From assembly GCA_015680685.1 (NCBI GenBank), contig MNCI01011535.1:219442-262582 (forward strand): DNA of 43,141 bases, written 5' to 3'. The notes beneath the pieces were generated by a model. It saw only the letters and a list, made by a program, of their open reading frames with translations. It made no database searches and was not told the DNA's origin. The first letter of the stretch is position 1, and every line of letters begins with the position of its first letter. The position numbers and the translations under genes are program-made. The stretch is from Gnetum montanum (lineage: Eukaryota; Streptophyta; Gnetopsida; Gnetales; Gnetaceae). Below, piece after piece: positions 29,111 to 38,935 of the stretch.

Positions 29111-29876
29111 GCTGCCGGCTGGGGGGGCGCATGGGGCGTTTGGGGCGGGGACTGGCTGGGGTTCCCTGGTTCCGCGACGGTTGAGGACTGCGCCGGCGCG
29201 GCGTTCGCCCGTGCGTTCGCTCTCCCCCCCGCCGGAGACGTCGGGCAGAAGGAATTGGGAGGAGGAGCTTCAGCAGGCTACGCAGCGTGCGGCTGTCGAG
29301 GTGCGGGCTGAGTGGGAGGCCAGGTGGAACGAGGCCCTTGCGCAGGCCCTTGCCGATATCGAGGCCCAGGTCACCAAGCGCGAACAGGAGCGGGCCCGGC
29401 AGCATGAACTCCTCGCCGAGGCTGCCCGGGCCTGCCTCATCGATGAGGTTCGGGCTCAGGTTCGGGAGGAGCTCGCGCAGGAGGCGGCGGCTCTGAGACG
29501 GCGCGAGCTTGAGGAGAGGGCCGAGCGGGAGCGGCTACAGGCGGAAGAGGCTCTGCGGCAAGTCCAGCTCGACCGCGCCCATGAGCATAACGCCCGGAGG
29601 TGGCTGCGGGAGGGGCGGTGCCCATATTTTGTTTTGGGCATTAACTGCGAGTGCTCCTGGGCGGAGCTCAGACGTCACATCCGCCGGACCTCGGCGCGGT
29701 ATCACCCTGATGTAGGGTGTTCACAGGATGACCGAGCTCGTCGCGAGTCGCTTCTGCAGGGCATCCAGCAGGCGGCTAATTTCGTGGATACGGAGGATCA
29801 TCGAAATGCCCTCGATATCCTCCATGAGCTGGAGCGCCCTCGCTGCGCGTGTCGGCGGCTTCCGACTCGCCCGTAG
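28998..29876 (+). CDS. coiled-coil J-domain protein of J-LINE G
   Basis: The frame is open from before 28998 to TAG at 29874-29876 and contains no ATG at all; the given start is a TTG. The ordered part begins near 29250 (NWEEELQQATQRAA), with a charged coiled coil of about 110 residues, then DRAHEHNARRWL, CPYFVLGI, WAELRRHIRRTSARY, HPD at 29703-29711, LLQGIQQAANFVDTEDHRN, and the tail ERPRCACRRLPTRP. HPD, the basic helix II and the helix III core of a J domain are all present. Differences from A in this region are mostly conservative (K/R, D/E, I/L/V/M). Translation may depend on a frame shift from ORF2 or on a start lost by truncation. A non-AUG start is possible. Confidence 0.75.
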   Translation: MRFGVGRGVGGCPPPPLPPLPPPQGGSSGGPGGSLEHRLPAGGAHGAFGAGTGWGSLVPRRLRTAPARRSPVRSLSPPPETSGRRNWEEELQQATQRAAVEVRAEWEARWNEALAQALADIEAQVTKREQERARQHELLAEAARACLIDEVRAQVREELAQEAAALRRRELEERAERERLQAEEALRQVQLDRAHEHNARRWLREGRCPYFVLGINCECSWAELRRHIRRTSARYHPDVGCSQDDRARRESLLQGIQQAANFVDTEDHRNALDILHELERPRCACRRLPTRP

Positions 29877-29879
29877 GGG

Positions 29880-29973
29880 NNNNNNNNNNNNNNNNNNNNN
29901 NNNNNNNNNNNNNNNNNNNNNNNNNNNNNNNNNNNNNNNNNNNNNNNNNNNNNNNNNNNNNNNNNNNNNNNNN
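29880..29973. other. assembly gap of 94 N in J-LINE G 3' UTR
   Basis: The gap begins four bases after the J ORF stop (TAGGGG, then N). This is the position where D carries G41 and other copies carry G/C runs, so a hard-to-read G tract is likely hidden here. Confidence 0.95.
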
Positions 29974-30057
29974 GGCCCGCCGCTTGTCATCCATTGTAAT
30001 CTTGTAACATAATTTTGCTTGTTTAATACAATCCCGAACTCTTTCTCAAAAAAAAAA

Positions 30058-30072
30058 ATGACTCATTGCTGA
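30058..30072 (+). repeat. target-site duplication, right, J-LINE G
   Basis: ATGACTCATTGCTGA, identical to 28658-28672. Confidence 0.95.
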
Positions 30073-31559
30073 AAAAAAAAAAGAAAGAGAGAACTTTAAA
30101 AAGAAAGAAAACAAAACAAACAGTTCCCAAGAAGTCAATTACAAGAAACCATCCATTATCCCTTATTCCACCTACAGATGGGAAGAGGAGGAGAGGGAAA
30201 AAAACACACAAGGCAAAAGTAGCTGAGCGGAACAAAAAGAAAAAGGGATACAACAGCAAGGAATGTGGCTAGGAAGGAAGAGAAGCCTGTGGCTGCTACA
30301 GGAGATAGCAAAGAGAAAGAAAACAAGTCCTGCATAGCAATCCAATCTTCTGATAATTCTTCCTAGTAAGCAAGATATCTAAGCAAGGAGGTAAAATGGT
30401 CCATCTCTGATATGTTTGATAATGGCCAGCAAGAGCTGATTTTCTCAAACTTCTCTTTTCTTGCTTGCCTAGCCACCTTCACAATGCTTGTATGAAATTA
30501 TCAAGATTGTTGTTGTAAGCTTAAATTGTTGAAACCTTTATTACTTTTTTTGGATGTCTCCACCCATCCTTTGCACTCTCACACCTAAATGATTTGGATG
30601 AGAGTTATTTCTGTAATGATTCAAAAACACACATAACGATTTGGGGCATTTTTGACAAAAGATTGCCAATAGGGACCAAGGATCCTTGACATGAGGATTG
30701 GTACCACTAGTAGAAAGTGAGAATATCCTTTGGCCCATGGGTAATTGCGAATGTTTTAAAATTGTTGAATTCTTGGGTTTTGGTTGGAATTTGGTTGATG
30801 AACCCTCCCTCTTTGAATGCATAAATCTTGAATCTGAATCTTGAATTATACTTTTTTTTTCTATACCCTCTCAAGTCTAATTTTGATATCTTTCTATGAG
30901 TTGATGGAGTGGGGGAAAACGTAAGATGTTAATTTATGGTCGTGATCTATCTATTCTCTGCTGTTGAACATATGAATTTCCTAATTAAATGATTAATGGT
31001 AAAATGGTTACAGGAGTTAAATTTAGATGATCTTGTTTTGTGTGTTGCTAGAAATTATAAAAATATTATTATCTAATTGAACAAATCTGAGATTATTAAT
31101 TTTTCTACTTTTGTGGTAATTTCTTTGGTTTACAAATGTGTAAATGATCCTAATTAGATATTTCCTTTTAGGTTGAATAAAAAAAAAGTTTGATTTTTTT
31201 TTAATCTGATGAATCTTGCACAAATATTTTACTATGGTTGTTTCTTTTTAAAATTATCTCTTAATTCTTAAAATTAATATTAATTGACCTATTTCAAAGC
31301 TAGATCTTGGCACTATTGATTTCATTTTAATTTTATAGGTTAATGTCAGTTTGATTGTTATAGAAAGAAAGCCACCTATGCGTTTTCTTCTTTCAACTAG
31401 CTTTCTTTTTGGGGGGTTTCGAGTGTTAGCTCTCGCTCCCTATAAATGGGTATTACATTTTGGATTAAAGCACTAGGTTTGGCTTTCTTTTACTTTCTTT
31501 CAAACCTCTTATGAAGTCTGAATTTGTGCATTGTTTGATGTCGTGTTGAATAGAATGAA
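30073..31559. other. noncoding, A-rich then AT-rich
   Basis: The first 200 bases are A/AAG-rich on plus. No gene is recognised. A short block at 31400-31460 (GTTAGCTCTCGCTCCCTATA, AATGGGTATTAC) repeats 6140-6185. The stretch could be the leader of the gypsy relic that follows. Confidence 0.35.
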
Positions 31560-32110
31560 TTTGTACAATTGTTCAGAACAAGATATATCTCAAAAGCACG
31601 TGGAACAAAAAAGATGGGAATACTTGCACCTATAGCAAGGGTCCAAGAATGTGGCTGAATATGAACATGAGTTTGTTAATTTGATGATGTATACACAAGA
31701 AATTCCAGAATACATGAGAATCAGAAACTTTATCAATGGCTTGCATCCTTCAGCCCAAGAAGAAGTTAATTTGTTCAAGTTGGATAACTTATCAGCAGTT
31801 ATTGATAAAGCTAAACTTGTGGAAGCTGAATTCATTAGGAAGAAAGAACTACTATCAACAAACAAATGCCATGGGAAAAGTACAAAGGGAAGGACAAATT
31901 TAGCAGCAAAAATTTTGATAAATCCACCACAGTATCTCAAAAATCCAAGCAGCAATTTAAAGTACCAAAAAATCAAGGCTCAGATGGAAAAAGATTTAAT
32001 GAAAGAAATCAAATGGGAATGATACAACGTGAACGATCAACCCTTAGAGGGCCAAGGGAGGGTTGTTGGACATGTGGAGGGGCCCATTTTCAAGCTCAAT
32101 GCCCACAAAC
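31560..32110 (+). pseudogene. gypsy gag with CCHC knuckle
   Basis: Reads QKHVEQKRWEYLHL, stop, QGSKNVAEYEHEFVNLMMY, then RNFINGLHPSAQEEV, matching the plant gypsy gag capsid (retrotrans_gag) region. After a frameshift near 31900, CWTCGGAHFQAQC (about 32064-32102) gives a CX2CX3HX4C knuckle, a form common in this lineage. The gag would coat the RNA. The stop and the frameshift kill it. Confidence 0.8.
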
Positions 32111-32229
32111 AAAGTTCTTGAAGGAAAAGGACAGACATCTTCAGCCATCAGCCAGCAAGCTTCTCACCAATTATATGCTACAACAAATGTTCCAGTTGGA
32201 GTGCAATATCAAGCATCAGTCCACAAAAC

Positions 32230-32560
32230 AATAGGTATCATTCATTCTTAGTCTATTACCATTCTTTTTGATAGTGGATCAACAAATTCATTTGTATCAA
32301 ATTCTTTAATTAAAAGATTAGGAAGTAAAATTCATCTCTTTCCATATATGGGAAAAGTGGAATTAGCTTCAGGTGACCATAAAGCCTTAGAATGTTTTGT
32401 GCCTAATTGTGAGATAAAAATCATGAATCAGCCTTATGTTATGGACTTCCTTGTTATGAATTTGGGATCATATGATGTGGTTTTGGGTATGGACTAGTTG
32501 GTGAACAATAAGGCAAAAATTGATTATGGATAGAACTGCATAGAAATTAAAAATGGAGAA
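32230..32560 (+). pseudogene. gypsy aspartic protease
   Basis: ILFDSGSTNSFV holds the DSG active site at about 32270-32278; further on, KVELASGDH and SYDVVLGMD then TAG where plant gypsy proteases have Trp. Retropepsin-like fold expected. The stop at 32498 breaks it. Confidence 0.8.
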
Positions 32561-32789
32561 ATAAACCAAAAAAAATTTTGTCAACCTTGGGATTGCTCAA
32601 GAAACATTATTTCTGCAAAACAAATGGTGCAAGAGATGCAAACAACAAAAGCAACAATTTTGGTCAGACTGCATGCAGCTATCAGTGATAATGATTGCCA
32701 ACATGGGAAAATGCCGTTGGATTGTCTAGTTGTAGATGAATTCAAAGATGTGGTTACTAATGAGCTACCAGGAATGCCACCAAAAGAAA

Positions 32790-33592
32790 GGTAGAGTTTG
32801 GGATTGAAATTCTTTCAGGGAGTGCTCCAGCCCCAAAGGCACCATATAGAATGTCACCAACTGAGATGCATGAGTTAAAAACCCAACTTAAAAACTATTA
32901 AAGAAGGGATTCATTAGGCCTAGTGTGTCACCATGGGGAGCACCAATTCTATTTGTCAAGAAGAAAGATGGAACCTTACGCCTATGCATTGCTTATCAAC
33001 AGCTAAACAAGGTAACTATTAAGAATAAATATCCTCTTCCAAGCATTGATGACCTTTTTGATAAGCTCAAACAAGCAAAGATATTTTCAAAAATTGATTT
33101 AAAGTCAAGATATTACCAACTAAGAATCAAAGTAGACGACATTTCAAAAACAGCCTTCCGAACAAGGTATGGACATTATGAAATCACTATTATGTCTTTT
33201 GGTCTAACTAATGCTCTAGCTGCTTTTATGAGCATGATGAATTCAGATTTTTCAGCCATTTTTGGACTAGTTTGTATTAGTGTTCATAGATGATATTCCA
33301 ATATATTCTAAGACAGTTGAGGAACATGAGCAGCACCTAAGGACAATCCTACAAACCCTTAGGATACATAAGTTGTATGCAAGTAAGAGCAAGTGTGCAT
33401 TTTGGCAATCTAAAATAAGGTTTCTTGGTGATGTCTTATCAGACAAAGGGTTAGCTATTGATCCAAATAAAATTGATGCAATAATTAGTTGGCCTCAACC
33501 TAAGAATGTTATAGAGGTCAGAAGCTTCTTGGGGCTAGCAGGCTACTATTGTAGGTTTGTAAAAGATTTTTCAAAAATTTCAGCCCCTTGAC
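32790..33592 (+). pseudogene. gypsy reverse transcriptase
   Basis: [55 protein letters not shown] (first Asp), [18 protein letters not shown], then after a frameshift at about 33280 [16 protein letters not shown] (FIDD in place of YVDD) and [18 protein letters not shown]. The two frames join by a small indel. The cell function would be synthesis of element DNA. Confidence 0.85.
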
Positions 33593-33689
33593 ACCATTGC
33601 TAAAGAAGAGCAATCAGTTCCAATTGTCAAAGAAATGTAATTTGGCTTTCTAAAAGCTGAAAGAATTGTTGACATTAGCTCCTATATTA

Positions 33690-33929
33690 ATCATGCCTTC
33701 AAAAAATGTTCAGTTTGATGTATATACAGATGCCTCCAGTGAGGGATTAGGCTGTGTTTTAATGTAGCAAAATCAGGTAGTTGCTTATGGATCAAGACAA
33801 TTAAAACCTCATGAACACAATTACCCAATGCATGATTTGGAACTTGCAGCAGTGGTCCATGCTTTGCAAATATGGAGACATTATTTGTATGAAAAGAAAT
33901 TTAGAGTATGGTCATATCATCAAATTTAG
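33690..33929 (+). pseudogene. gypsy RNase H, truncated
   Basis: [38 protein letters not shown], then [23 protein letters not shown] carries the first catalytic Asp, E of DLELAA the next. It is cut off by the direct repeat at 33930. Confidence 0.8.
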
Positions 33930-34354
33930 AACCTAACCCATGAATCAAGGATATTGTGTGCAAATAATGTAGCTTTATATTTTATTTTATTTTTTATTTT
34001 ATTTAAATGTGATGCATTGCTCTTTTTAGTTTAAAATAGTAGTGTAAGTACCCTATCCATGGCTGTAGAAAGGTCATGTGATGACCTTTCAAGGCCCATA
34101 AGACGATGAGAAAATTCACATCACTAATGACCTGAAAAAGAAGGTGCCTTATTTGATTATGTATGCTAAACTGCCCTTATCATAAATCTATTTTGAAAAC
34201 TCTTTCCTTGCATCTTATGACAATTCTGAATCATAAAGAGATAGATATTATGCTGAAATGTTTTGTAATTATCAACAAGCATTGAACCTGAGATCTAGCA
34301 AAATATGAATTCTAAAATATCAAAAATTGTTGATTTAAGAATTGAACATGCAAC
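33930..34354 (+). repeat. long direct repeat, copy 2
   Basis: Partner of 28185-28599. Left edge abuts gypsy RNase H; right edge abuts J-LINE H. The poly(T)-rich part near 33980-34005 is longer here. Confidence 0.85.
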
Positions 34355-34399
34355 TCTTTGTATTTGGACCACACCAAATACCCTTTTTGAAATCTTGTA

Positions 34400-35090
34400 A
34401 ACCATGTCACCATATGGGTCATGGAAGCCTACTGCAAGGGCAACATGGCCTTTCCTACATTTGGGCAGACTCTAAAATAGCTATATAATGTTTCAAGGCT
34501 ATAAAGGTCGCAACCTCCTAGAACTCTTTGTATTGTTCTTCCCTCTACTGCCACTCCTCAACCCCCATATTTCTAACTCTGTTAAGGTGAAGCCTGTTAG
34601 AGGTTGTACAAATGAATTTGTGCAAGGCAGCCCACGCCGCATTTTAGTTCACACCCATAACCATGTATGGGCACCTCCCCATACGCAACCATCACCACAC
34701 ATTAGAGTCATGGGCAGCATCCTGATTGATTCTCATTTGTTGCTCCTCCAACCAAGCCCAAGCATACTGCTATTGCTCATCCTCCTCTCTCTTGAGGCAC
34801 TCTTGCTCCTCCCTACACAAGTCCTCCCTACTCTATGTACAGAGTTGGTCTTCCAATGCACTTTTGGGGACAGCATTCCTTAGCTCTCTCTCTAGCATCT
34901 TTCCTCCTCATTAGGTGCTTTGCATCATAACTCCTCCTATTCCGTCCTCACTAGGTCCTCCTACTCCTACCTTAGCAGCTTAACCTCCCATCTAGCCTAC
35001 TCCTCCACCTACACCCTAGCTTTAATCTCAACAGTGCCCCTTGAGAGATTTGTGTTGAACTTTGAATGTAGCTCCTGACAGATCTACTTA
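34400..35090 (-). pseudogene. J-LINE H coiled-coil J-domain ORF, decayed
   Basis: One minus frame reads REEQECLKREEDEQ, stop, QYAWAWLEEQQMRINQDAAH, VW, stop, WLRMGRCPYMVMGVN, AAWAALHKFI, HLN at 34581-34589 in place of HPD, EEWQ, stop, REEQYKEF, stop, EVATFIALKHYIAILE, then ERPCCPCSRLP. It aligns along its length with A, B, D and G. The presence of the segment in this old copy shows that it was part of the family early. Confidence 0.75.
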
Positions 35091-36060
35091 GCTCCCTACA
35101 GTTTGATTGCTGGTCTATGGTAGAATCCTGCTATTAAATCCCTCACCCACCCATGTCGTGCCATCCCCATCATCCATTGTCATAGTGGCAAAAGAGGAGG
35201 ACACCCTCTCTTGGGTAGCTCATTGTCACTCATAAATTGCTACATAGGAAGAGGGTTTGGCTGGCAGTAGATCCAACAACTACGCAACCTACCAAAGGGC
35301 AAGGATAAGGCTAGAAGGGCACCCCACCCTTCTCATCTAAGGGAGGCCAAGAAAAACCAAGGCGAGTTGACCAGTCTCCCCAACTTCAAGCAGTGGAGAA
35401 AAGCAAAATGGACCCCTTACAGCTTCCACACATAGCCCGATTGAACGAAGTAGTCTTTCACTAACTCCGCCATGTCCTACCACAGCTGCAGGAGTGTAGA
35501 CTTGGACACCTAGTGACTCCCCATCTTTGGCATAGGTCCATCAAAGAAGCTCTTAGCATCCTACGGGTTGCACCTCGCGGGCAACACCACCTTGCCCACT
35601 ACTGGCAAATCCAAATACCTTGCAATGGTCGACTCCATGAGGTCAATGCTAACCATATGGAAGATGGTAAATTCCCCTCTCTACCACCTATGGAAAGGGG
35701 CATCTAAGAGGCCAAGGTCCCCAATAAGGAGAGAAAGGAGGTCCCCCCAACCCACATGCACCACCATGCCCCACAACGCTTGGTTACTCCAAAACCCATC
35801 ATAGTTTGATCCGTAAGTGGGAGTAACCCCATTGCTACAGTGGCCTCCTTCCACAACCACCTCACAAATAGTGAAATTTGCATCAAAGGTCTAAGTAGCA
35901 CAACCTGGAAAACCGGCTCATTTTGTATACAGCAAAGTAGCCACAACAAAGCAATAACCGAGAAGTCACCATGAAGTTGCAACGGCAGTAGAATGCCAAA
36001 AAATCCTCTAGATGGCAGTAGTGAAAGGACAAAGGTAGGTGAAGTAATGTAAGGTTTTAA
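35091..36060 (-). pseudogene. J-LINE H ORF2 tail
   Basis: Contains DAKSFFDGPMPKMGSH, stop, VSKSTLLQLW, DMAELVKDYFVQSGYVWKL, VHFAFLHCLKLG and WEGWGALLALSLPFG, matching G and D. Upstream at 35560-36060, GVTPTYGSNYD, NQALWGMVV and GEFTIF match C. The domain is unassigned. Confidence 0.7.
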
Positions 36061-36750
36061 TGGCAATGTGGCAAAGGGGGTAGGTGGTATTTATTGATAG
36101 CCCACAATCCTGCAACAAAGTTTCAAACCAACAATTTGCTTTGAAGAATGAGCCAGAGGAAGCATTTAATTTTTTCTAGTAACCATCACCTCCAAACAAT
36201 CCACCAACCACAAACTAAGGGATACTTGCATTTAATGACCTCTCATAGCTATGCATTCATCAACCCCCACTAAGCAACCCTCTACGCATAAGTGCAAAGG
36301 TTCCATGGTTGATACTTGTTCCTTAGGATGGCCACCCATTGTGCCTGACTTCCATCGTTTTGCATGAACTAGTTGAGAAGTACCTAATATCCCATCAAGA
36401 TGGCATCCTCAAAAGTCACCACCCCTAAACCCTCCACAAAGCTTCAACCTAGCAACTTTATCCCAACATAGAAGGTGCATTTGGTCCCCTCCTTTTCCTC
36501 CCAACCATATAAAATTTCAAATAATTTGATCTACTTTCCTAATAACTCCTTTCGGGATGTAGCGATAGAAGCAATGAATCTAGCCATGGCAGCAAAGACG
36601 AATAGAAAAAAATATTCTCCCTTTCTTGGTAAGAAAGTGGGAAGTCTAGTGTTCCATTTTGGATTGAAGCCTTTGGATTAGCCGAGTCCATGATGAAACT
36701 CCTATTCCAGGTGAACATGGGACCCCCAAAAAGGAATCCTACAACAACCC
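36061..36750 (-). pseudogene. J-LINE H RT thumb and GGLG region
   Basis: Minus reading has the post-RT strings GKICCMLGIL and a GG-G region near 36440 followed by FEDAILMGY and WVAILRNKYQPWNLCTYA, as in plant L1 elements (KPxxxGGLG, W, KY). Frame is broken. Confidence 0.65.
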
Positions 36751-37720
36751 CTACAGAATCCCCAACATACAGCAAATTTTCCCTTCAACCATTGCCTCCA
36801 TACAAAATAAGTGAACCACAGACTTTTCCCAATTAACTACAAAGCCAACCTCCCTCAACATTCTATTAAGAACTCTGGTGAGAGCTTTTGCTTGCAGCAT
36901 AGCTACCCAAGTGACCAGAATCATGTCATCCACATAGTGCTTGACAATGCACATGATCTCCTCAAGGTGCAGCCCTTTGACCCCTTCAACTCTACAATAA
37001 AGGTTCATTGTGTCCATAGCAATGATAAATAGGTAAGGTGACAGTGGGTTGCCTTGGTGCAGCCCCCTATGTAAGGAGGAAAACCCCCAAAGGCACCCAT
37101 TAATGTCAAAGGAATAGGCCATCATGGCCTAAAGGTTTTTACATAAATTGACAAACTTTGGTTGAATTCTTTTCCTAAGCATAATGTTTCAGAGGGAGTT
37201 CCAATATACAGTATCATCTACTTTGGCAATATCAAGTTTGATGCACATACCTCGAAACTTGGCTCTTTGTATAGCATGCATTACCTCCTATAAAAGTAGT
37301 ATCTGGTCTTGGATATACCTCCCCTTCACAAAGCTATCCTACTGGACACCAACAAAGGATGGCATCAATGGCGGGAAACACTTGACAAGAATCTTCATGA
37401 ACAATTTGAGGAGAGTATTGCAAATTCCTATAGGTTGGAAGTGTGTTGGTTTAGTGGGATTTGGGATCTTTGGTATGAGTACAATCCTTGAGTAGTTAAT
37501 CTCATGCCTAACATGCTCCCACTTGAGCATGAGGTTGAAGGCATCCACAATATTATCCCCTAGAATGTCAAAAAATTCTTGAAAGAACTCAATTGGCCAA
37601 CCATCTAGCCCCATGGCCCTAGCAATTTTTAATGAGGACATGGCTTATGAGAGTTCCTACTTGGTGATAAGAGCTATGAGCCTATTGTTATCCTCCTTGC
37701 CAAAAACCTTCTTTATGGGA
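36751..37720 (-). pseudogene. J-LINE H reverse transcriptase
   Basis: Minus motifs: ARAMGLDGWPIEFFQEFFD, IVLIPK, HFQPIGICNTLLK, IKLDIAKVDDTVYWNSL (first Asp altered context), LHQGNPLSPYLFIIAMD, KHYVDDMILV (YVDD at 36925-36936), GFVVNWEKS. Open stretches 37339-37641 and 36751-37125 are in different frames. Closest to RT of D. Confidence 0.85.
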
Positions 37721-38180
37721 ATGGACACAAGGGATGGTTCTCCCCCAGTCTAGATATTAGACCAATATTGCTATATAACCTAGACAATGGTGTGAGTATC
37801 ATGAAGGAGGTTTTCCCCTTGTGAGATAGTGTGGACCCTTTTGGCTTCATTATTAGCCTTTGTTGTGCAAAAAAAGAATTTTGTGCTCTTGTCACCATCA
37901 CCATCCCTAAGACATTTGACATGTGATCTTTCTCTCTAGGACTGTTCTTCTTCCTCCACCAATCATTGTAGGCTAACAAGGAACTCATGCTCTTCTTTAT
38001 CTAGGAACTCTCCACCTTCCTATCTAGCCTCAATGTCTAGAAGCCTATGTTGCAAGATAGCATGGGAAGCTTTAAAAGTATACTTGGCAAATATCTGCAC
38101 GTTCCAAATCTCCCTTTTTAGCAAAGTAAGACCATGTTTCAAGAACTCCTAGGGTTCAGCCTGTGATAGGTAATTTTCCC
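37721..38180 (-). pseudogene. J-LINE H ORF2 linker
   Basis: A 91-codon minus frame (37713-37988) and flanking text correspond to the endonuclease-RT linker (EKDH, KCLRDGDGDKSTKF-type text in broken frame, FFAQ). No other gene. Confidence 0.55.
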
Positions 38181-38935
38181 AAACATCTGATACTAGCTAT
38201 CTGAGCCGTGGTCTAGTCAACCATGTACGTTTGAACCTAAAAGGAATAGGTCATAGCTTGTCCAACAAGCGAACAATATAAACAAGCACCCTATGATCCA
38301 AAGCTGTCCTCTTGTTACTCGTCACAAAGATCCCACAAGTAAGAAACAAATCTGTACTGACCCAGGCCCTATCGATTCTAGAGAGGACATGATCAGGCCC
38401 TTTCCTCCTATTAGTCCAAGTGAAGTAGCAGCCTTTGATGTCCACATCCACCATATCAAAGGTTTAGAGGCATTGCAAAAAATTCCTAGCTCCTTGGGGG
38501 GCCATAATCTCCCCCAGTCATTTCCCATGCGTAAAGGCATTGATTGAAGTTTCCTATCAAGACCCAAGCACGACAATCCAAAATGTGGTTAGCAATCCTA
38601 TGCAATTCCTGCAAGCAATCTCCCAAGCCCTAAGGCCCATAAAAGTTTGTGATCCAAAGGCCCTGTGAGGGTAAGAATGTTGTCATACTCCACATGGAAG
38701 TACCAACCACATCAAATGACAATTTCAAATGGATTGCAAGGCCCCTTGCCTAACCACAATAGTTCATGAAGCATGAGTACCAACCTTGCCATTGCAAAAT
38801 ATTACACTATATGGTGTGGAGCTTAGTCTCTTGGAGACACACCACATTACATTCTCCTACACGCACTAATTCTTACAAGGTACTTCTTTTGTAGGGGGTA
38901 CCATATCCCTTGCAATTCCATGACAAGATCTTCAT
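38181..38935 (-). pseudogene. J-LINE H APE-type endonuclease
   Basis: ATG at 38935 (minus) gives MKILSWNCKGYGTPYKRSTL, then ECNVVCLQETKLH, then YFTWTNRRKGPDHVLSRIDR then AWVS (38251-38454), and ALDH in place of SDH. The start coincides with that of D (16371), so this is the conserved ORF2 start. Multiple stops. Confidence 0.8.

Larger units (their letters stand above)
28673..30057 (+). mobile_element. J-LINE copy G, 5'-truncated, young
   Basis: A GC-rich insertion of 1385 bp (including a 94-base N gap) with a perfect 15-bp target-site duplication and poly(A) at 30048-30057. It starts in the ORF2 tail and includes the whole J ORF and the terminus AATACAATCCCGAACTCTTT. Open frames and identical flanks argue that it inserted recently. 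Confidence 0.92.
31560..33929 (+). mobile_element. Ty3/gypsy retrotransposon relic
   Basis: Gag, zinc knuckle, protease, reverse transcriptase and RNase H follow in Ty3/gypsy order. The sequence stops abruptly in RNase H at the edge of the direct repeat (33930), so integrase and the rest are missing. Several frameshifts and TAG stops are present. No LTR is certain. Confidence 0.85.

Noticed and set aside
28742-29640. Several overlapping open frames on both strands in J-LINE G (for example 29079-29405 and 29437-29641, minus)
   Set aside because: High GC removes stops. Only the ORF2 tail and J frames match other copies.
28185-34354. Calling the 415-bp repeats LTRs outright
   Set aside because: No TG/CA ends, primer binding site or polypurine tract could be placed, so they are listed as a direct repeat only.
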